Below, in pieces: positions 25,880-34,454 of a stretch of DNA of 64,000 nt (its first letter is position 1; every line of letters starts with the position of its first letter). Both the position numbers and the translations under genes were made by a program. The notes below the pieces were generated by a model. That model was not told the DNA's origin, ran no database searches, and saw only the letters and a program-made list of their open reading frames with translations. The DNA is from JACKAL01 sp964400355 (GTDB lineage: Bacteria; Bdellovibrionota; Bdellovibrionia; Bdellovibrionales; JAGQZY01). Where the stretch lies: contig CAYNTO010000001.1 of the NCBI GenBank assembly GCA_964400355.1, positions 494,093-558,092 on the forward strand, in the 5' to 3' direction.

Positions 25880-26107
25880 CATTTTAACGCGCAATATGGA
25901 AATCGTAAGTCTCACTCGATGTAGAACCCGCTCGGCAAACTTTTCCCATTCTCAGGTCGGGTGTAACTATCTGAAATCTACCAAAATAATGACTGGACGA
26001 TGGAGAAATGGTGACAGAAATATTTTACTCGCACACATTTCAAGTAGTTAACGGTTTTTATCGCTGGCACTGCTCTTGCTTTATCTGATTGTAAACCAGG
26101 GGGGCAA

Positions 26108-27028
26108 GTGCTGGAGCAGAAATTTTTTGACGCCGAAGTTTTAGAGCAGACTCGTGAACTGTCCGAGGGACTAGATCGCTTTCATTTTCTCATGAATGGC
26201 GGACAGCTGGATCACGCGAAATCAGAAATAGAAAACATCCTAAAGAGTTGTAATCAAACTTTTGTTTGGAAAAATTTGTATTGGCTCGAGGTCAAACGCA
26301 AATCCGAAGAGGGACAAGTGTATGCCGCAAGAAAGTTGGTAGAGGTCGAAGACTCTACAGCCAACCAATTTCTTTTGGCAAAAGCTTATCTACGTTGCGG
26401 TTCCGACAAAGCGGCGCTGAATATTTGCCACTCAATTCTAGACAATGCCGCGGAATACGACGGTACTGTATTTTTGGTTTTTAAGATGATGGGAAGCCTC
26501 TATCAGCGTGCTGCGGACTACGATGCCGCTGAGGAGTACTATAATCGTGCCTTTGCGATTAATCCTTACGACCTCGATATTCAGATTTCATGCGGTTACT
26601 TGTATTTACAGAGCCAACGTGTCGACAAAGCACGCGAGCGTTTTGCGGGCGTACTCGATAGCAATGAAATGGTGATCGAAGCGCGTATCGGTCTAGCTCT
26701 TGTGCACTCGTTCCTTGGAGAATTTGAAATGGCTTGTGCGAATCTGGCGACGGTTCTCGATATCAATCCTGGTCATCAGTTGTCGTTATCCCTCTATGCT
26801 CAATGGTCTTCGAACTGTAAAGATGGCGCTTATCCATTGACCTATTTAGAAGCTTATCTCAAAGAAAATCCAAATGACGATTCGGCTCTCACCTTGATGT
26901 TGAGCTGGCTCGTTCAGAATCAGCGTTATGAAAAAGCGACAGAGCTGATCCCTATGCTTAAGAAAAATTATAAGGGTAATCCGAAACACTTAGCCGAAGT
27001 CGAAAAATGTTTACGCAATATAATTTAA
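26108..27028 (+). CDS. TPR-repeat protein
   Basis: A 306-residue protein with tetratricopeptide-like helical pairs through its length: DHAKSEIENILKSC, GQVYAARKLVEVED, YDAAEEYYNRAFAINPYDLDIQISCGYLYLQSQRVDKARERFAGVL and FEMACANLATVLDINPGHQLSLSLY. It lacks a signal peptide and should be a cytoplasmic scaffold. A GTG start follows GGGGGG at 3-8 bases. Its end overlaps the next gene by 22 bp, so it is the first gene of the signalling run TPR, unknown, histidine kinase, receiver. Confidence 0.75.
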   Translation: MLEQKFFDAEVLEQTRELSEGLDRFHFLMNGGQLDHAKSEIENILKSCNQTFVWKNLYWLEVKRKSEEGQVYAARKLVEVEDSTANQFLLAKAYLRCGSDKAALNICHSILDNAAEYDGTVFLVFKMMGSLYQRAADYDAAEEYYNRAFAINPYDLDIQISCGYLYLQSQRVDKARERFAGVLDSNEMVIEARIGLALVHSFLGEFEMACANLATVLDINPGHQLSLSLYAQWSSNCKDGAYPLTYLEAYLKENPNDDSALTLMLSWLVQNQRYEKATELIPMLKKNYKGNPKHLAEVEKCLRNII

Positions 27029-28074
27029 ATTACCGCCGTCTTGTAGTTATTGATTACAGTTCCGAAGTATCGGTATATTCCACTTACGCCGCTGCGGTTC
27101 GTTTAGTGGAGCAGACGGATATGTCTGTGGTGTTCGGAGCGCCTGCTCAGTTGGTGGGCCATCTCCCTACGCGGGAGAGATTGCACGTGTTTGCGTCTGA
27201 TAGTTCCGAGCTATCGCTGGCCTGCGAGACCAGCGAATTGGTGCTCGACTACACTGAACCCGGTCAAGGACTCTCTGATACTGCTATGATCGCGGAGCGA
27301 GTCGAGCATTTCCACTTTACAAAAATGTTGGGCACGGCGAGCCCATTACAGAAAAAAGTCGATTTTATGTCGATGCATTTGGCCAAGCAGATATCGGTGA
27401 GCTCTAGCGTTGAGACAGCTCAGATTCCCGTACTCACTTACGATGCCGCCAAAGCCGCGCGTTTAAATATGCTTGGGATTTGCACGATCGAGCTCTGCTA
27501 CCGTATGCGGAAGCACGGTTCTTTTTTACCTGGCAGTTTGGTCATTTACGGCGACAATTTTGCTCTCATAACAAAACCAGAGCTGGACATGCTGTTTGAT
27601 ATTTATCAACAGGGTAAAATCGAAAATCTTTTCCTTAATCGACCCGTCCTTGAGATGGAGTGGGATCTTCTCTACTATCAGATGGATCGCTCACAAAAAT
27701 CAGTGACCACGAAAAACTATCCGATCAGTCCTATGGAAACATTCCTTGATGTGTTCTTTAAGTGCTTCTTAGCCAATGAGGCTATCGGCGCTGCAGGCGT
27801 GGATAGTCTTGTGATGCTCACCAAACGCATCGATACGATCGACCTTGAAGAGACATTCAAATTTATTCGTACCCATCTCAATCATTGTCTTAAAGACATC
27901 GAGCAAAAAAATTATCCATTGCGAGGGTCATGGTGGAACTATATTCGCCCCTATATGATATTTGAGGGGTCGAGTTCTATGGAGCTTTCCAAGAGTTTAC
28001 GCAAGTGTATCATCGGTCTGGAAATGTTCGAGAACATATACGATCGCCAGAGAAAACTTTTGAGTATGCACTGA
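27007..28074 (+). CDS. Unknown protein in the signalling cluster
   Basis: A 355-residue protein with no signal peptide and no domain I recognise. The N-terminal 130 residues look like a beta/alpha domain (RRLVVIDYSSEVSVYSTYAAAVRLVEQ...), and the remainder is helical with conserved-looking aromatic residues (EMEWDLLYYQMDR, GSWWNYIRPYMIFEG). The ATG lies inside the TPR gene. It is probably part of the same complex or pathway as the histidine kinase 23 bp downstream. The degenerate N-terminal domain of that kinase has a similar receiver-like feel, but I cannot demonstrate homology. Confidence 0.55.
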   Translation: MFTQYNLNYRRLVVIDYSSEVSVYSTYAAAVRLVEQTDMSVVFGAPAQLVGHLPTRERLHVFASDSSELSLACETSELVLDYTEPGQGLSDTAMIAERVEHFHFTKMLGTASPLQKKVDFMSMHLAKQISVSSSVETAQIPVLTYDAAKAARLNMLGICTIELCYRMRKHGSFLPGSLVIYGDNFALITKPELDMLFDIYQQGKIENLFLNRPVLEMEWDLLYYQMDRSQKSVTTKNYPISPMETFLDVFFKCFLANEAIGAAGVDSLVMLTKRIDTIDLEETFKFIRTHLNHCLKDIEQKNYPLRGSWWNYIRPYMIFEGSSSMELSKSLRKCIIGLEMFENIYDRQRKLLSMH

Positions 28075-28097
28075 TTGTTTGAGATAATCTCGGTGTT

Positions 28098-30065
28098 ATG
28101 ACCAACGTCGAGAGCGCTCAAGCACCTACCAGCATTCCAATATACACGTTAGATCAACCGCTGCCACAGGGAGCGGTTTTTTCGTTTCAACCGCAGATTA
28201 TCGACGTTAAAAAATACCTGCGCTTGGTTCAAACGGGCGAACATTTTCTGTTGATTATTGTTGGCAATAAACTTGCCCATGATCTTTTGAATCTGCCGCT
28301 GCCGGTAAACACTACGGCATATCGAATTGTGATCATCGACTCCAGTTTTACAACCCAAGACATGACCCAATACCTCAATTCTGAGGCGGTTATCAAAGTT
28401 CTCAAGCTCAGCAATAAACCGGTGCCCTTTGACGAACACATACACGCCGCTTTACAAACGTTAGAAACTCTTAAAGAGAGTGAAAATATAATCAGTAAAG
28501 TGCGCAGCCAGAACAAGGTGCTGAGCGAAATTAATGAAAACCTAGAAGATCTGGTGCGCCAACGCACTGAGAATCTCGAGCATTCAAAAGTAGCTGTTGA
28601 ATCCACTCTGCGCGCGGTGCGCGACCTCATCAAATTTGTAAAGAATCTTTCACAGGTTAACAATTTTGACGACTTGATCATTTTATTGCGCCAAGAATTT
28701 ATCAAGTTGCACAAAGTGCGGCCGCCATTGCTTGTGTATTCTCTGGGTGGAGCCGAACTCCGATGCGTATTTTTTCAGGGGCCGCAGATTATCGATCAGG
28801 TTCTCGATGCCCAACGCTCTTCGTTTTTTACGAACGACAGCACCGCCGTGCGAGAAGCTTTGGCCAATGCTCTGGAGCGACCAATGGGGCCCATCATTCC
28901 GCTGCAGTTTATCTTTAACGACATCCAAGGAACCCTTATCTTTGAGCACAGTCTTAATGAAGAAGAGCAACAGCTTTTCCATCAAATACTCGAAGAGCGC
29001 GCCGAATCCCTGCGTGTGGCATTTGAGCGGTTGGCGCTCAAATGGCGCGCTCATTTGATCTCACGCCAATGGTCTGCCACTTTCGATTTGCTAAAAGATC
29101 CTATCCTCATTGTCGATCGCCAGTTTCGCATTGTGCGCTCGAATAAAAATTTTAATCACCACGCGGGCACGCACTGTTACCAGGTGTACGCCCAACGCCA
29201 TGAACCTTGCGTGGGTTGCCCCACTATTAAAGCTATGGCCGATGGATCCTCGAACTCCAGTAAAATTCATGTGGGTGATAAAACCGTGGAAGTCGCGGCG
29301 TTTCCTATTGTGGTGGAAGGACATGGCGATTCGTCCAACTGGATTGTCCATTACAAAGACGTCACTCATTCGGTCAATCTTCAAGGCCAACTGGTGCAAA
29401 GTGAAAAGATGGCGGCGATTGGAATGTTGGCTGGAAACATTGCGCACGAACTCAACAATCCACTCACTGGAATAAAAAGTCTTGCGCAGATTCTGATCTC
29501 GGAGATGCTTCCCGAAAGCTCGATTCGCGCCGACCTGATGGAGGTGCAAGGAGCTAGTGAGCGGTGTGAGCAAATTATTAAAAATCTCCTCGAGTTTTCG
29601 TCTGGCAAAGCCAATGATTTGGTGCAAACCTCGCTGAGAGACGTGGTGACCAAAACATTGCCTTTATTAAAGACAGCGCTGTACTCTTTCAACTCCTCTA
29701 TTGAGCTGGCCGAAACGGACGACCGCGTCTTTGTGGATCCCCAGTTATTGCAGCAGGTTATATTTAATTTGGTCAACAATGCCTGCCAGGCTATGGGCAG
29801 CAAAGGTGCCATTTATATTGTCTCTGAAGTCGATGGCGATCAGGTGCGTCTACGAGTGAGAGATACCGGCCCTGGAGTGCCGCCTCAGCTGCGTCAGGAC
29901 ATATTTGCCCCCTTTTTTACCACTAAGGAAGAGGGACAGGGGACGGGGCTCGGGCTCAGTGTCAGTCGATCAATCGTTGAAAAATTCAGAGGAAAATTGT
30001 ATCTCAATGAGAGCCTCTTGGAGGGGTGTGAATTTGTCATCGAGTTACCCAGGAGCACGTCGTGA
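28098..30065 (+). CDS. Sensor histidine kinase with degenerate receiver, GAF-like and PAS domains
   Basis: The 655-residue kinase is soluble. Domains in order: a receiver-like domain lacking a clear phospho-acceptor (1-130), coiled coil (130-170), a GAF-like region (180-330), a PAS domain (about 335-435) containing HEPCVGCPTIKA, which has a CxxC that could bind metal or sense redox, then HisKA with the phospho-accepting His near 450 in NIAHELNNPLTGIK, and a HATPase with NLVNNACQAM, RDTGPGVPP and GTGLGLSVSRSIV. The HELNNPL form is typical of NtrB-like kinases. Its stop overlaps the start of the receiver gene by four bases. Confidence 0.88.
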   Translation: MTNVESAQAPTSIPIYTLDQPLPQGAVFSFQPQIIDVKKYLRLVQTGEHFLLIIVGNKLAHDLLNLPLPVNTTAYRIVIIDSSFTTQDMTQYLNSEAVIKVLKLSNKPVPFDEHIHAALQTLETLKESENIISKVRSQNKVLSEINENLEDLVRQRTENLEHSKVAVESTLRAVRDLIKFVKNLSQVNNFDDLIILLRQEFIKLHKVRPPLLVYSLGGAELRCVFFQGPQIIDQVLDAQRSSFFTNDSTAVREALANALERPMGPIIPLQFIFNDIQGTLIFEHSLNEEEQQLFHQILEERAESLRVAFERLALKWRAHLISRQWSATFDLLKDPILIVDRQFRIVRSNKNFNHHAGTHCYQVYAQRHEPCVGCPTIKAMADGSSNSSKIHVGDKTVEVAAFPIVVEGHGDSSNWIVHYKDVTHSVNLQGQLVQSEKMAAIGMLAGNIAHELNNPLTGIKSLAQILISEMLPESSIRADLMEVQGASERCEQIIKNLLEFSSGKANDLVQTSLRDVVTKTLPLLKTALYSFNSSIELAETDDRVFVDPQLLQQVIFNLVNNACQAMGSKGAIYIVSEVDGDQVRLRVRDTGPGVPPQLRQDIFAPFFTTKEEGQGTGLGLSVSRSIVEKFRGKLYLNESLLEGCEFVIELPRSTS

Positions 30066-30418
30066 AAATCCTTATTGTTGATGACGAAGCTTTGGTGCGG
30101 CGTTCGTTGGAAAAAGTCTTTCTGCGCGATGCCTTTGAGGTAACGACGGCGGTGGATGGTTTGGACGGTTTTGAAAAATGGTCCACTTTTAAGCCCGACG
30201 TTGTTTTACTCGATGTATTGATGCCGGGATTGACGGGCCCGCAGCTGTTGCAAAAAATCGATGATCCCAAAACGCGGGTGATATTGATGTCGGCCTATTC
30301 GGGAGATTACGATCTCGATAGCCTCAAGCATTTGGGCGTTGTCGATTTTATTTCGAAGCCTTTTGGAGATGTGTTTGAAATTGTCACGCGTGTTAAAAAT
30401 ATTATGGCGGTAGTATGA
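30062..30418 (+). CDS. Single-domain response regulator
   Basis: A 118-residue CheY-like receiver only. Acidic pocket Asp7-Asp8, phospho-acceptor Asp51 (VVLLDVLMPG), Ser77 in the switch position and Lys99 (ISKP) are all present, so phosphorylation should be normal. There is no output domain. It is probably the partner of the overlapping histidine kinase (4-bp overlap) and acts by protein contact. The downstream rsmD start overlaps it by four bases, so the operon is tight. Confidence 0.9.
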   Translation: MKILIVDDEALVRRSLEKVFLRDAFEVTTAVDGLDGFEKWSTFKPDVVLLDVLMPGLTGPQLLQKIDDPKTRVILMSAYSGDYDLDSLKHLGVVDFISKPFGDVFEIVTRVKNIMAVV

Positions 30419-30972
30419 GAATTATTTCAGGTCGTTTAGGTGGTCGCAAGTTGTTGGCGTTCAATGCCGATCACATTCGTCCCACCACTGATCGTATCAA
30501 AGAAGTTATTTTTAATAAATTGCAGTCGCTGGTCGAAGACTCAGAGGTTCTCGATTTGTATTCCGGTACAGGCAGTTTAGCATTTGAGGCGGTGTCTCGC
30601 GGAGCACTCCATGTAACGGCTGTGGAAAAACATCCAAAATCTGTGGAAATCATCAAAAAGAATATGGCTCATCTGGCAGTCACAGAAGACGATATGACGT
30701 TGGTGCGCGATGATGTTTTTGATTATCTCAAAGAACCTTTCGGCAGCGGTTACGACATTATTTTGATCGATCCCCCGTTTACCGAAAAACTCGCCGACCA
30801 AACGATGCAGGCATTGGCCGCTTCGGAGTTGAATCAGTTTCCGTGCGTGGTCTTTATCGAGGCCGGCAAGGGAGAAGTGCTCAAGGAAACCTATGGCGCC
30901 TTCAAACAAAAAGAGTTGAAAGAATACGGTGATAAATCACTCGGCATATACTATATAGAACCTTCAGAATAG
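30415..30972 (+). CDS. rsmD: 16S rRNA (guanine-966-N2)-methyltransferase RsmD
   Basis: The 185-residue SAM-dependent enzyme methylates G966 of 16S rRNA. MRIISGRLGGRKL and IRPTTDRIKEVIFNKL are the family N-terminus. The SAM-binding VLDLYSGTGSLAFEAVSRGA is at residues 45-64, and the catalytic DPPF is at 119-122. The first codon overlaps the receiver gene stop. It is 15 bp from the aminotransferase gene. Length is normal. Confidence 0.94.
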   Translation: MRIISGRLGGRKLLAFNADHIRPTTDRIKEVIFNKLQSLVEDSEVLDLYSGTGSLAFEAVSRGALHVTAVEKHPKSVEIIKKNMAHLAVTEDDMTLVRDDVFDYLKEPFGSGYDIILIDPPFTEKLADQTMQALAASELNQFPCVVFIEAGKGEVLKETYGAFKQKELKEYGDKSLGIYYIEPSE

Positions 30973-30987
30973 TTCAGGAGTAAAATT

Positions 30988-32166
30988 ATGTTGTCACAAA
31001 AAGCTAAATCCTTCCGTCCATCTCCCACTCTCGAACTAGCGGCACGCGCCAAGGCCATGAAAGATCGCGGCGAAGATGTGATTTCGCTCACGGTTGGTGA
31101 GCCCGATTGGCCCACTTACAAAATTCCATCCGAGGCGGGCATTAAAGCCATCAACGACAACAAAACCAAATACACTCCACCAGCTGGCATTCCTCCTTTG
31201 AAAAAAGCCATCACTGAGCTCACGAAAGAATTGATCGGTGTGCAGTACGATGTGAGTGAAGTTACTGTGAGCACCGGAGCCAAGTTCGTGATCTTTGCAG
31301 GTTTCCAAGCGCTTCTCGATCCAGGTGATGAAGTGGTGATCCCGATGCCATTTTGGGCAAGCTACAGCGAAATGGTAGAGCTTGCGGGCGGCAAACCAGT
31401 TCGCGTGAAAACCGATTTGAAGAATCGTTTTAAAATTACACCTGAACAACTTCAGGCGGCCATCACACCAAAAACAAAAATCTTTTTGTTCAATTCCCCA
31501 TGCAATCCAACCGGTGTCGAATACAATTCCGACGACCTCAAAGCGATAGCAGGGGTGGTGCAAAAAAATCCGCGCCTGGTTGTCATGACCGACGACATCT
31601 ACAATCAGCTTTCACTCAACAGCACCGGTATTAGCCCGCACATTTTGCAGGTAGCGCCTGATCTGCGCAACCGTGTGGTGTGCATCAATGGAGTTTCTAA
31701 AGCATATTCCATGACCGGTTGGCGCATCGGCTGGGCCACGGGTCCAAAAGAAATAGTCACCGCAATGGGCGCTTATCAGAGCCAAACCGTGGGGTCATCA
31801 AGCTCCATCGCGCAAGAGGCCGCAGTGGCCGCTATCAACGGTTGCAGACCCGACGTAGCAGCCACTCGCAAAGAGCTTCACGTGCGTGCGGCCCACGCCT
31901 ACGAAGTGTTCTCCTCTATTCCAGGATTTAAGGTCTTAAAACCCGATGCTGCATTTTATTTGTGGATCGATGTGAGTGAGGCTCTCAAAATGGCTGGAAT
32001 TAAAGATGCCGACGAGCTCGCCCGCCGCCTCATCGACGACCAAAAAGTGGTTGTGGTGCCAGGCACTGAGTTTGGCGACGACCAAGCGATCCGCATCAGC
32101 TTCGCTGCGAAATCCAAAGAGATCGACGAAGCGGTCACGCGCATCAAATCTATCCTCAAGAAATAA
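30988..32166 (+). CDS. aspC: Pyridoxal-phosphate aspartate aminotransferase, class I
   Basis: The 392-residue enzyme converts aspartate and 2-oxoglutarate to oxaloacetate and glutamate. The N-terminus LSQKAKSFRPSPTLELAARAKAMKDRG and SLTVGEPDWPTY are typical of the subgroup I-beta enzymes of bacteria. PLP Lys lies near 238 in NGVSKAYSMTGWRIGW, and the Asn-Pro-Thr-Gly in FNSPCNPTGVEY and the C-terminal Arg in IRISFA complete the site. Oxaloacetate produced can feed pckG. It follows rsmD with 15 bp and a GGAG ribosome binding site. Confidence 0.93.
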   Translation: MLSQKAKSFRPSPTLELAARAKAMKDRGEDVISLTVGEPDWPTYKIPSEAGIKAINDNKTKYTPPAGIPPLKKAITELTKELIGVQYDVSEVTVSTGAKFVIFAGFQALLDPGDEVVIPMPFWASYSEMVELAGGKPVRVKTDLKNRFKITPEQLQAAITPKTKIFLFNSPCNPTGVEYNSDDLKAIAGVVQKNPRLVVMTDDIYNQLSLNSTGISPHILQVAPDLRNRVVCINGVSKAYSMTGWRIGWATGPKEIVTAMGAYQSQTVGSSSSIAQEAAVAAINGCRPDVAATRKELHVRAAHAYEVFSSIPGFKVLKPDAAFYLWIDVSEALKMAGIKDADELARRLIDDQKVVVVPGTEFGDDQAIRISFAAKSKEIDEAVTRIKSILKK

Positions 32167-32171
32167 CGTCC

Positions 32172-32190
32172 GAGGGCTTTTCTAGCCCTC
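32172..32190 (+). terminator. Hairpin after aminotransferase gene
   Basis: Perfect 7-bp stem GAGGGCT (32172-32178) / AGCCCTC (32184-32190), five bases after the stop. There is no T-tract, so it is a weak terminator at best. Confidence 0.5.
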
Positions 32191-32202
32191 CACTCTGAAG
32201 CC

Positions 32203-32374
32203 GCATTTCCTGTTTTGGGATTTGATTTTGCTATTTGGGATTTTACTCACGCCCTCGCGGACACGAAGCGTCTTCGGATCGCGTCACTGTCGTGCCGCAA
32301 CCCGGATACGCATCGTTCGCACGGGAGTTCGCAAAATCCCAAATAGCAAAATCAAATCCCAAAACAGAAAATGC
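32203..32374. repeat. Long inverted-repeat element F
   Basis: Arms of 42 bp (32203-32244 and 32333-32374) with one mismatch, the inner 35 bp perfect. The 88-bp spacer shares CCTCGCGGACACG, CGTCTTCGG, GCGTCAC, GTCGTGCCGCA, CGGATACGC and CGTTCGCACGGGAG with element G read in reverse. GATCGCGTCAC also matches element E. Confidence 0.92.
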
Positions 32375-32448
32375 TCATTCACCAACAAAACACCGCACTC
32401 TTCAACAAAGAATTTATACTTTGGAGTTCCGATGATTTTTACCAATGA

Positions 32449-32638
32449 GCATTGTTTTGGAAGATTTGGAGTTTTTTGGGAGTTCGGAGTTTGCGAGCTC
32501 CCGTGCGAACGGGGCGTATCCGACCTGCGGCACGACGGTTCTTCCCGTCGTGACGCTGGCCGAAGACGACCCGTGTCCGCGAGGGCCGCGAGACAAACTC
32601 CGAACTCCCAAAAAACTCCAAATCTTCCAAAGCGATGC
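32449..32638. repeat. Long inverted-repeat element G
   Basis: Arms of 44 bp (32449-32492 and 32595-32638) with two mismatches. The arms are unrelated to those of F. The 102-bp spacer is the reverse complement of the F spacer in order of its blocks, with an added CGACGG-TTCTT-CCCGTCG hairpin. Outer flanks of F and G also share an inverted AATGCTCATT. Confidence 0.92.
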
Positions 32639-32754
32639 GGTCTGAAGGAACAATCCCTAGGCTCAGGTCGGGGTCGGCAGTCCAGTCTTATTGTGCAACC
32701 ACTGAAAGCACCCTAAAATGAAAACTAAGGGCACGGGTGCCTTGGGGAACTACA

Positions 32755-33459
32755 ATGACTGTATGGATGGTTGCGCAGTTTGCGCTCAATTTGATTTTGA
32801 TTGCGGGAGTGGCTCTTTGCTTGATCAAAGTGCGCGCTCGTAAGGAAGAAGATCCGCGTTTGAGCTATGGGCTCAAACTATTACAAAACAAGCTCGCCAT
32901 CCTCGAAGACCTTTCTGATAAAACCGATCATCAGGTCAAACAGCTTCTCGCACTTATGGAAGCCAAAATGCGCGATGTGCAGGTGCGCGTCGGCGAGGCG
33001 GATCACAAACTCAAATCCATCGATGCAGCCATCGCTAAAACCATGGAGGCCGCGCACATCTTCCGTGCTGAGAATCCCCACGAAGAAATCGTTGAGCAAA
33101 AAGTGACAAGCAAGTACGTCAATGCGGCTCGCATGGCTCATCAAGGCTACTCGCGCCAACAAATCCAGTCGCAAATTGATCTACCGGATGCCGAGATCGA
33201 CCTGATCATGAAGGTCAATCGCGACCAACTGATGTTTGCGGAGGATCAGCTACCAGGTTGGGTGGAGAAGCATCCACTTGAGAACAATCCTGATCTTTAC
33301 ACTCCACCGCAAGTGGATGTGGCGGCTCTCGACAAAATGGGCGCTGATTTTAAGAAAGCGTGTGATGACTTCGCTAAAAAGGCCGAAGCTCAGAAATCCG
33401 AAAAACAAGCGCCCGCCGTGGTGCCTTACAAGTTTAAACGCTACGATGATATCGTCTAA
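32755..33459 (+). CDS. DUF2802 family membrane-anchored coiled-coil protein
   Basis: The 234-residue protein has one N-terminal membrane segment (VWMVAQFALNLILIAGVALCL), a cytoplasmic coiled coil (residues 35-105, LQNKLAILEDLSDKTDHQVKQLLALMEAKMRD), and then the short helical DUF2802 motif AARMAHQGYSRQQIQSQIDLPDAEIDLI. In other bacteria this family is linked to chemotaxis/motility loci, but its role is not established. I start at ATG 32755 with GGGGA upstream rather than GTG 32737. The next gene overlaps its end by 14 bp. Confidence 0.72.
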   Translation: MTVWMVAQFALNLILIAGVALCLIKVRARKEEDPRLSYGLKLLQNKLAILEDLSDKTDHQVKQLLALMEAKMRDVQVRVGEADHKLKSIDAAIAKTMEAAHIFRAENPHEEIVEQKVTSKYVNAARMAHQGYSRQQIQSQIDLPDAEIDLIMKVNRDQLMFAEDQLPGWVEKHPLENNPDLYTPPQVDVAALDKMGADFKKACDDFAKKAEAQKSEKQAPAVVPYKFKRYDDIV

Positions 33460-33682
33460 AGAAAAATTAGAACGCCGCTATTCCGTAAATGACGTCTGCT
33501 CGGTCCGCGTGATTGAGCAAGTGGATTCTGAAAGCTGGATTGTGAGCTTTGGTGGAGTGTTGATTCAGATCAAGAACCGCACCATACGACCGCTCCGAGA
33601 AGGGGTGTTTGTGTCGGTGAGAGTGAAGTCGATGGATCCAGTGGAATTGGAATTTGTGAGCAGTCAATCGCGCAGCGATTGA
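33446..33682 (+). CDS. Small unknown protein coupled to DUF2802 gene
   Basis: The ATG at 33446 lies inside the end of the DUF2802 gene and gives a 78-residue, beta-rich product (YSVNDVCSVRVIEQVDSESW, WIVSFGGVLIQIKNRTIRP, GVFVSVRVKSMDPVELEFV), which could form a small barrel similar to OB or FliK-C-like folds. The longer frame from 33236 overlaps the upstream gene heavily and reads as noise. I do not recognise a family. Overlap suggests co-translation. Confidence 0.6.
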   Translation: MISSKEKLERRYSVNDVCSVRVIEQVDSESWIVSFGGVLIQIKNRTIRPLREGVFVSVRVKSMDPVELEFVSSQSRSD

Positions 33683-33834
33683 GCATTCAGTGATTTCCTC
33701 AATGCAACTCATGTCGAATATTAGCGATAATTACAAATAAAGAAGTAAAAGAATTATGCGCAATTCTTTGACTTTCTTATTTTACGGCAACGCTAAATTA
33801 GGAAGATTTATGAACTGAGAGAGGCACCAATTGC

Positions 33835-33853
33835 TCGCGCCCTGAGGGCGCGA
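33835..33853. repeat. GC-rich hairpin
   Basis: Perfect TCGCGCCC-TGA-GGGCGCGA, 6 bp beyond the stop of the following minus-strand gene. There is no T-tract. It may stabilise the 3' end of that mRNA. Confidence 0.6.
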
Positions 33854-33858
33854 CAACT

Positions 33859-34356
33859 CTATTTCGCACTTTCCTTAACAAATCTAGAAATGTAATAACG
33901 AACCAGGAAATCGATTTTTAAGGACTGGTCGTTGTATGTCCAAATCAAATCGCCGAATGGGCCCCACTTAGCAACAAGTGTGTCCTCTGTAGGATCTACT
34001 TTTTCTTCGTTGACGGTGTTGGGAGCAAAGCTTGAACCCACGTACAAAAAGCGAATAGAAATAGTACCCGGTTTTTTGATGGCGAAGATCAACTTAAAAC
34101 CATTGCGGAACAACATAAAGTCCGCTTCCGTGTTGGAAATTCCGTACACTTTAATGCGGCCAAGGGGCGAGCCCTTCATTTGGTTAAAGTTTGTCACCGA
34201 ATCGACGAAGGATACTTTGAGATCGTTTAAAAATTCGAGAGTTTCTTCATTCAAGAGTTTTTGCGGATCAAAGCCTGCAGAAAAATCGATCATTCCTGAT
34301 TCTTCCATTTCTTGTTCCGCGCGAACTAGATCTTTAATCCAATTGATTTTATCCAT
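33859..34356 (-). CDS. Hypothetical cytoplasmic protein
   Basis: A 165-residue protein without signal peptide: a helical N-terminal part (MDKINWIKDLVRAEQEMEESGM, PQKLLNEETLEFLNDLKVSFVDSVTNFN) and a beta-rich C-terminal part (FKLIFAIKKPGTISIRFLYV, VAKWGPFGDLIWTYNDQSLKIDFLVRYYISRFV). The start at 34356 is favoured over 34362 because GGGAGAAG lies at the proper distance. No family is recognised. It is the only gene on this strand here, next to the SSB-like gene 98 bp upstream. Confidence 0.6.
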   Translation of the reverse strand: MDKINWIKDLVRAEQEMEESGMIDFSAGFDPQKLLNEETLEFLNDLKVSFVDSVTNFNQMKGSPLGRIKVYGISNTEADFMLFRNGFKLIFAIKKPGTISIRFLYVGSSFAPNTVNEEKVDPTEDTLVAKWGPFGDLIWTYNDQSLKIDFLVRYYISRFVKESAK

Positions 34357-34454
34357 GGACATCTTCTCCCAATATTTAATTCCCCAAGGGCATCTCTGTG
34401 GAGTCACACTCAACACATAGCGCAATTTATAGTTTAGTCGACGGAACACTTATG

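Noticed and set aside
8860..32638. Interpretation of the inverted repeats as integron attC sites or REP/RAYT repeats
   Set aside because: There is no GTTRRRY/RYYYAAC core or integrase, and REP elements conserve their arms. Here the arms are private and much longer.
32222..32716. ORFs across elements F and G
   Set aside because: Similar peptides arise from both because the cores are related. They run through palindromic arms, lack ribosome binding sites and occur on both strands.
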